This document shows positions 4,697 through 5,260 of a stretch of 5,260 nt of DNA, one piece after another. Each line of letters starts with the position of its first letter. The stretch's first letter is position 1. The position numbers and the translations under genes were made by a program. The DNA comes from Chloroflexota bacterium (GTDB taxonomy: Bacteria > Chloroflexota > Limnocylindria > Limnocylindrales > CSP1-4). Under the pieces are notes generated by a model, which was not told the DNA's origin, made no database searches, and saw only the letters and a program-made list of their open reading frames with translations. The stretch lies in contig JAKAMV010000722.1 in NCBI GenBank assembly GCA_021812735.1, positions 1 through 5,260 on the forward strand, given 5' to 3'.

Positions 4697-4705
4697 TGCT
4701 AGACT
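4697..4705 (+). promoter_or_regulatory. Extended -10 promoter of the ECF sigma gene
   Basis: TGCTAGACT (4697-4705) fits the extended -10 form TGn-TAnnnT. No clear -35 precedes it, as expected for extended -10 promoters. Initiation near 4712 would give a leader of about 35 nt containing AGGGGGG (4729-4735) and the GTG at 4747. It overlaps an alternative in-frame ATG at 4696, which such a transcript would not include. Confidence 0.4.
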
Positions 4706-4746
4706 CGCCGAGCCTCGCCATTGCCCTCAGGGGGGTCGAACCCGTC

Positions 4747-5260
4747 GTGGAGGACGCCCGGCCGCTCGACGCCGCCGACGAACTGGTCCAGCGTCGCGAC
4801 CTGATCCTGATCGAGCAGGCGCGCGACGGTTCGCTCGACGCGTTCAACGGCCTCGTCGAGCTGTACCAGGACCACCTGTTCGCCCTCGTCGTGCGCATGG
4901 TGCCGGACCGCGACCAGGCGTCCGACGCTGTGCAGGAGGCGTTCTTCTCGGCCTTCCGCAACCTCCGCTCGTTCCGCGGCGGCAGCGTGCGCTCATGGCT
5001 CTGCCGGATCGCGATCAACGCCGCGATGGACCAGCAGCGCCTGCGCAAGCGCCGCCCGTCGCAGCCGTACCCCGAACTCGAGGACGACACGTGGCAGCCG
5101 TCGGCCGGACCGGACGCGGATCCCGAGCGGACGGCGCTGGGGATCGAGCGCGGCCGCGTGCTCCATGCGGCGCTCGGCACGATCACGCCCGACCAGCGCA
5201 ACGCGATCGTGCTGTTCGACGTCGAGGGGTATGACTACCAGGAGATCGCCGACCTGACGG
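4747..5260 (+). CDS. ECF-type RNA polymerase sigma factor (RpoE-like), 3' end cut by the window
   Basis: The product directs RNA polymerase to a regulon of promoters, often in response to envelope or stress signals. 171 residues are visible. Region 2 covers about 30-103: DAFNGLVELYQDHLFALVVRM, then DRDQASDAVQEAFFSAFRNL (core polymerase binding and -10 contacts), FRGGSVRSWLCRIAINAAMDQQRLRKRR. A linker (about 104-130) with PDADPERTA precedes region 4 (about 138 to the end), LHAALGTITPDQRNAIVLFDVEGYDYQEIADLT, whose helix-turn-helix reads the -35 and is cut by the edge. About 20-30 residues should be missing relative to the usual length. The start is taken as GTG 4747 behind AGGGGGG (4729-4735); the in-frame ATG at 4696 would add 17 residues. 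An anti-sigma factor usually follows such genes and would lie outside the window. Confidence 0.93.
   Translation, partial: MEDARPLDAADELVQRRDLILIEQARDGSLDAFNGLVELYQDHLFALVVRMVPDRDQASDAVQEAFFSAFRNLRSFRGGSVRSWLCRIAINAAMDQQRLRKRRPSQPYPELEDDTWQPSAGPDADPERTALGIERGRVLHAALGTITPDQRNAIVLFDVEGYDYQEIADLT

Noticed and set aside
4584..5201. 205-codon minus frame opposite the ECF sigma gene
   Set aside because: The plus strand encodes clear sigma regions 2 and 4; the minus product is Ser/Arg-rich shadow sequence.

Overview
The window is GC-rich bacterial chromosome. Its coding codons end mostly in G or C, its start sites are ATG or GTG behind clear GGAGG-type ribosome binding sites, and it encodes a CCA-tailed tRNA and an ECF sigma factor. 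The composition and the style of the proteins (Ala/Pro/Ser-rich lipoprotein, Arg-rich linkers) would suit a high-GC Chloroflexota lineage or an actinobacterium. This is an impression; no phylogenetic marker complete enough to decide is present.

Layout, left to right. Bases 1-25 may hold the first codons of a gene leaving the window on the minus strand. Bases 167-843 (+) carry a tightly coupled pair: a 145-aa conserved hypothetical protein and a 79-aa acidic, disordered protein. Bases 844-1444 contain no convincing protein gene but hold a series of inverted repeats, including a long hairpin beside a perfect 20-bp palindrome. A perfect TTGACA box is followed by about 190 nt of strong stem-loops, a candidate structured RNA. 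Bases 1445-2434 (+) encode a secreted lipoprotein with two copies of one Cys-paired helical domain. Between it and the tRNA lies a nested inverted repeat.

The next block is all on the minus strand. Read in its own direction it starts with a two-TM protein with a C-terminal beta-rich domain (4469-3507). It continues with a polytopic membrane protein (3498-2782), joined through a hairpin that holds the stop codon of the first gene and the ribosome binding site of the second. Next comes a 5'-half remnant of a tRNA-Leu, then an intact tRNA-Leu(CAA). Divergent from this block, an ECF sigma factor gene (4747 onward, +) runs off the right edge.

Working picture: no known mobile element, CRISPR array or defence system is visible. 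The membrane pair is probably co-translated. The lipoprotein and the ECF sigma factor are cell-envelope and regulatory genes whose link to the neighbours cannot be shown from this window. The most unusual items are the tRNA-Leu half fused into the leader of the intact tRNA-Leu, the structured intergenic segment at about 979-1200, and the duplicated lipoprotein domain.
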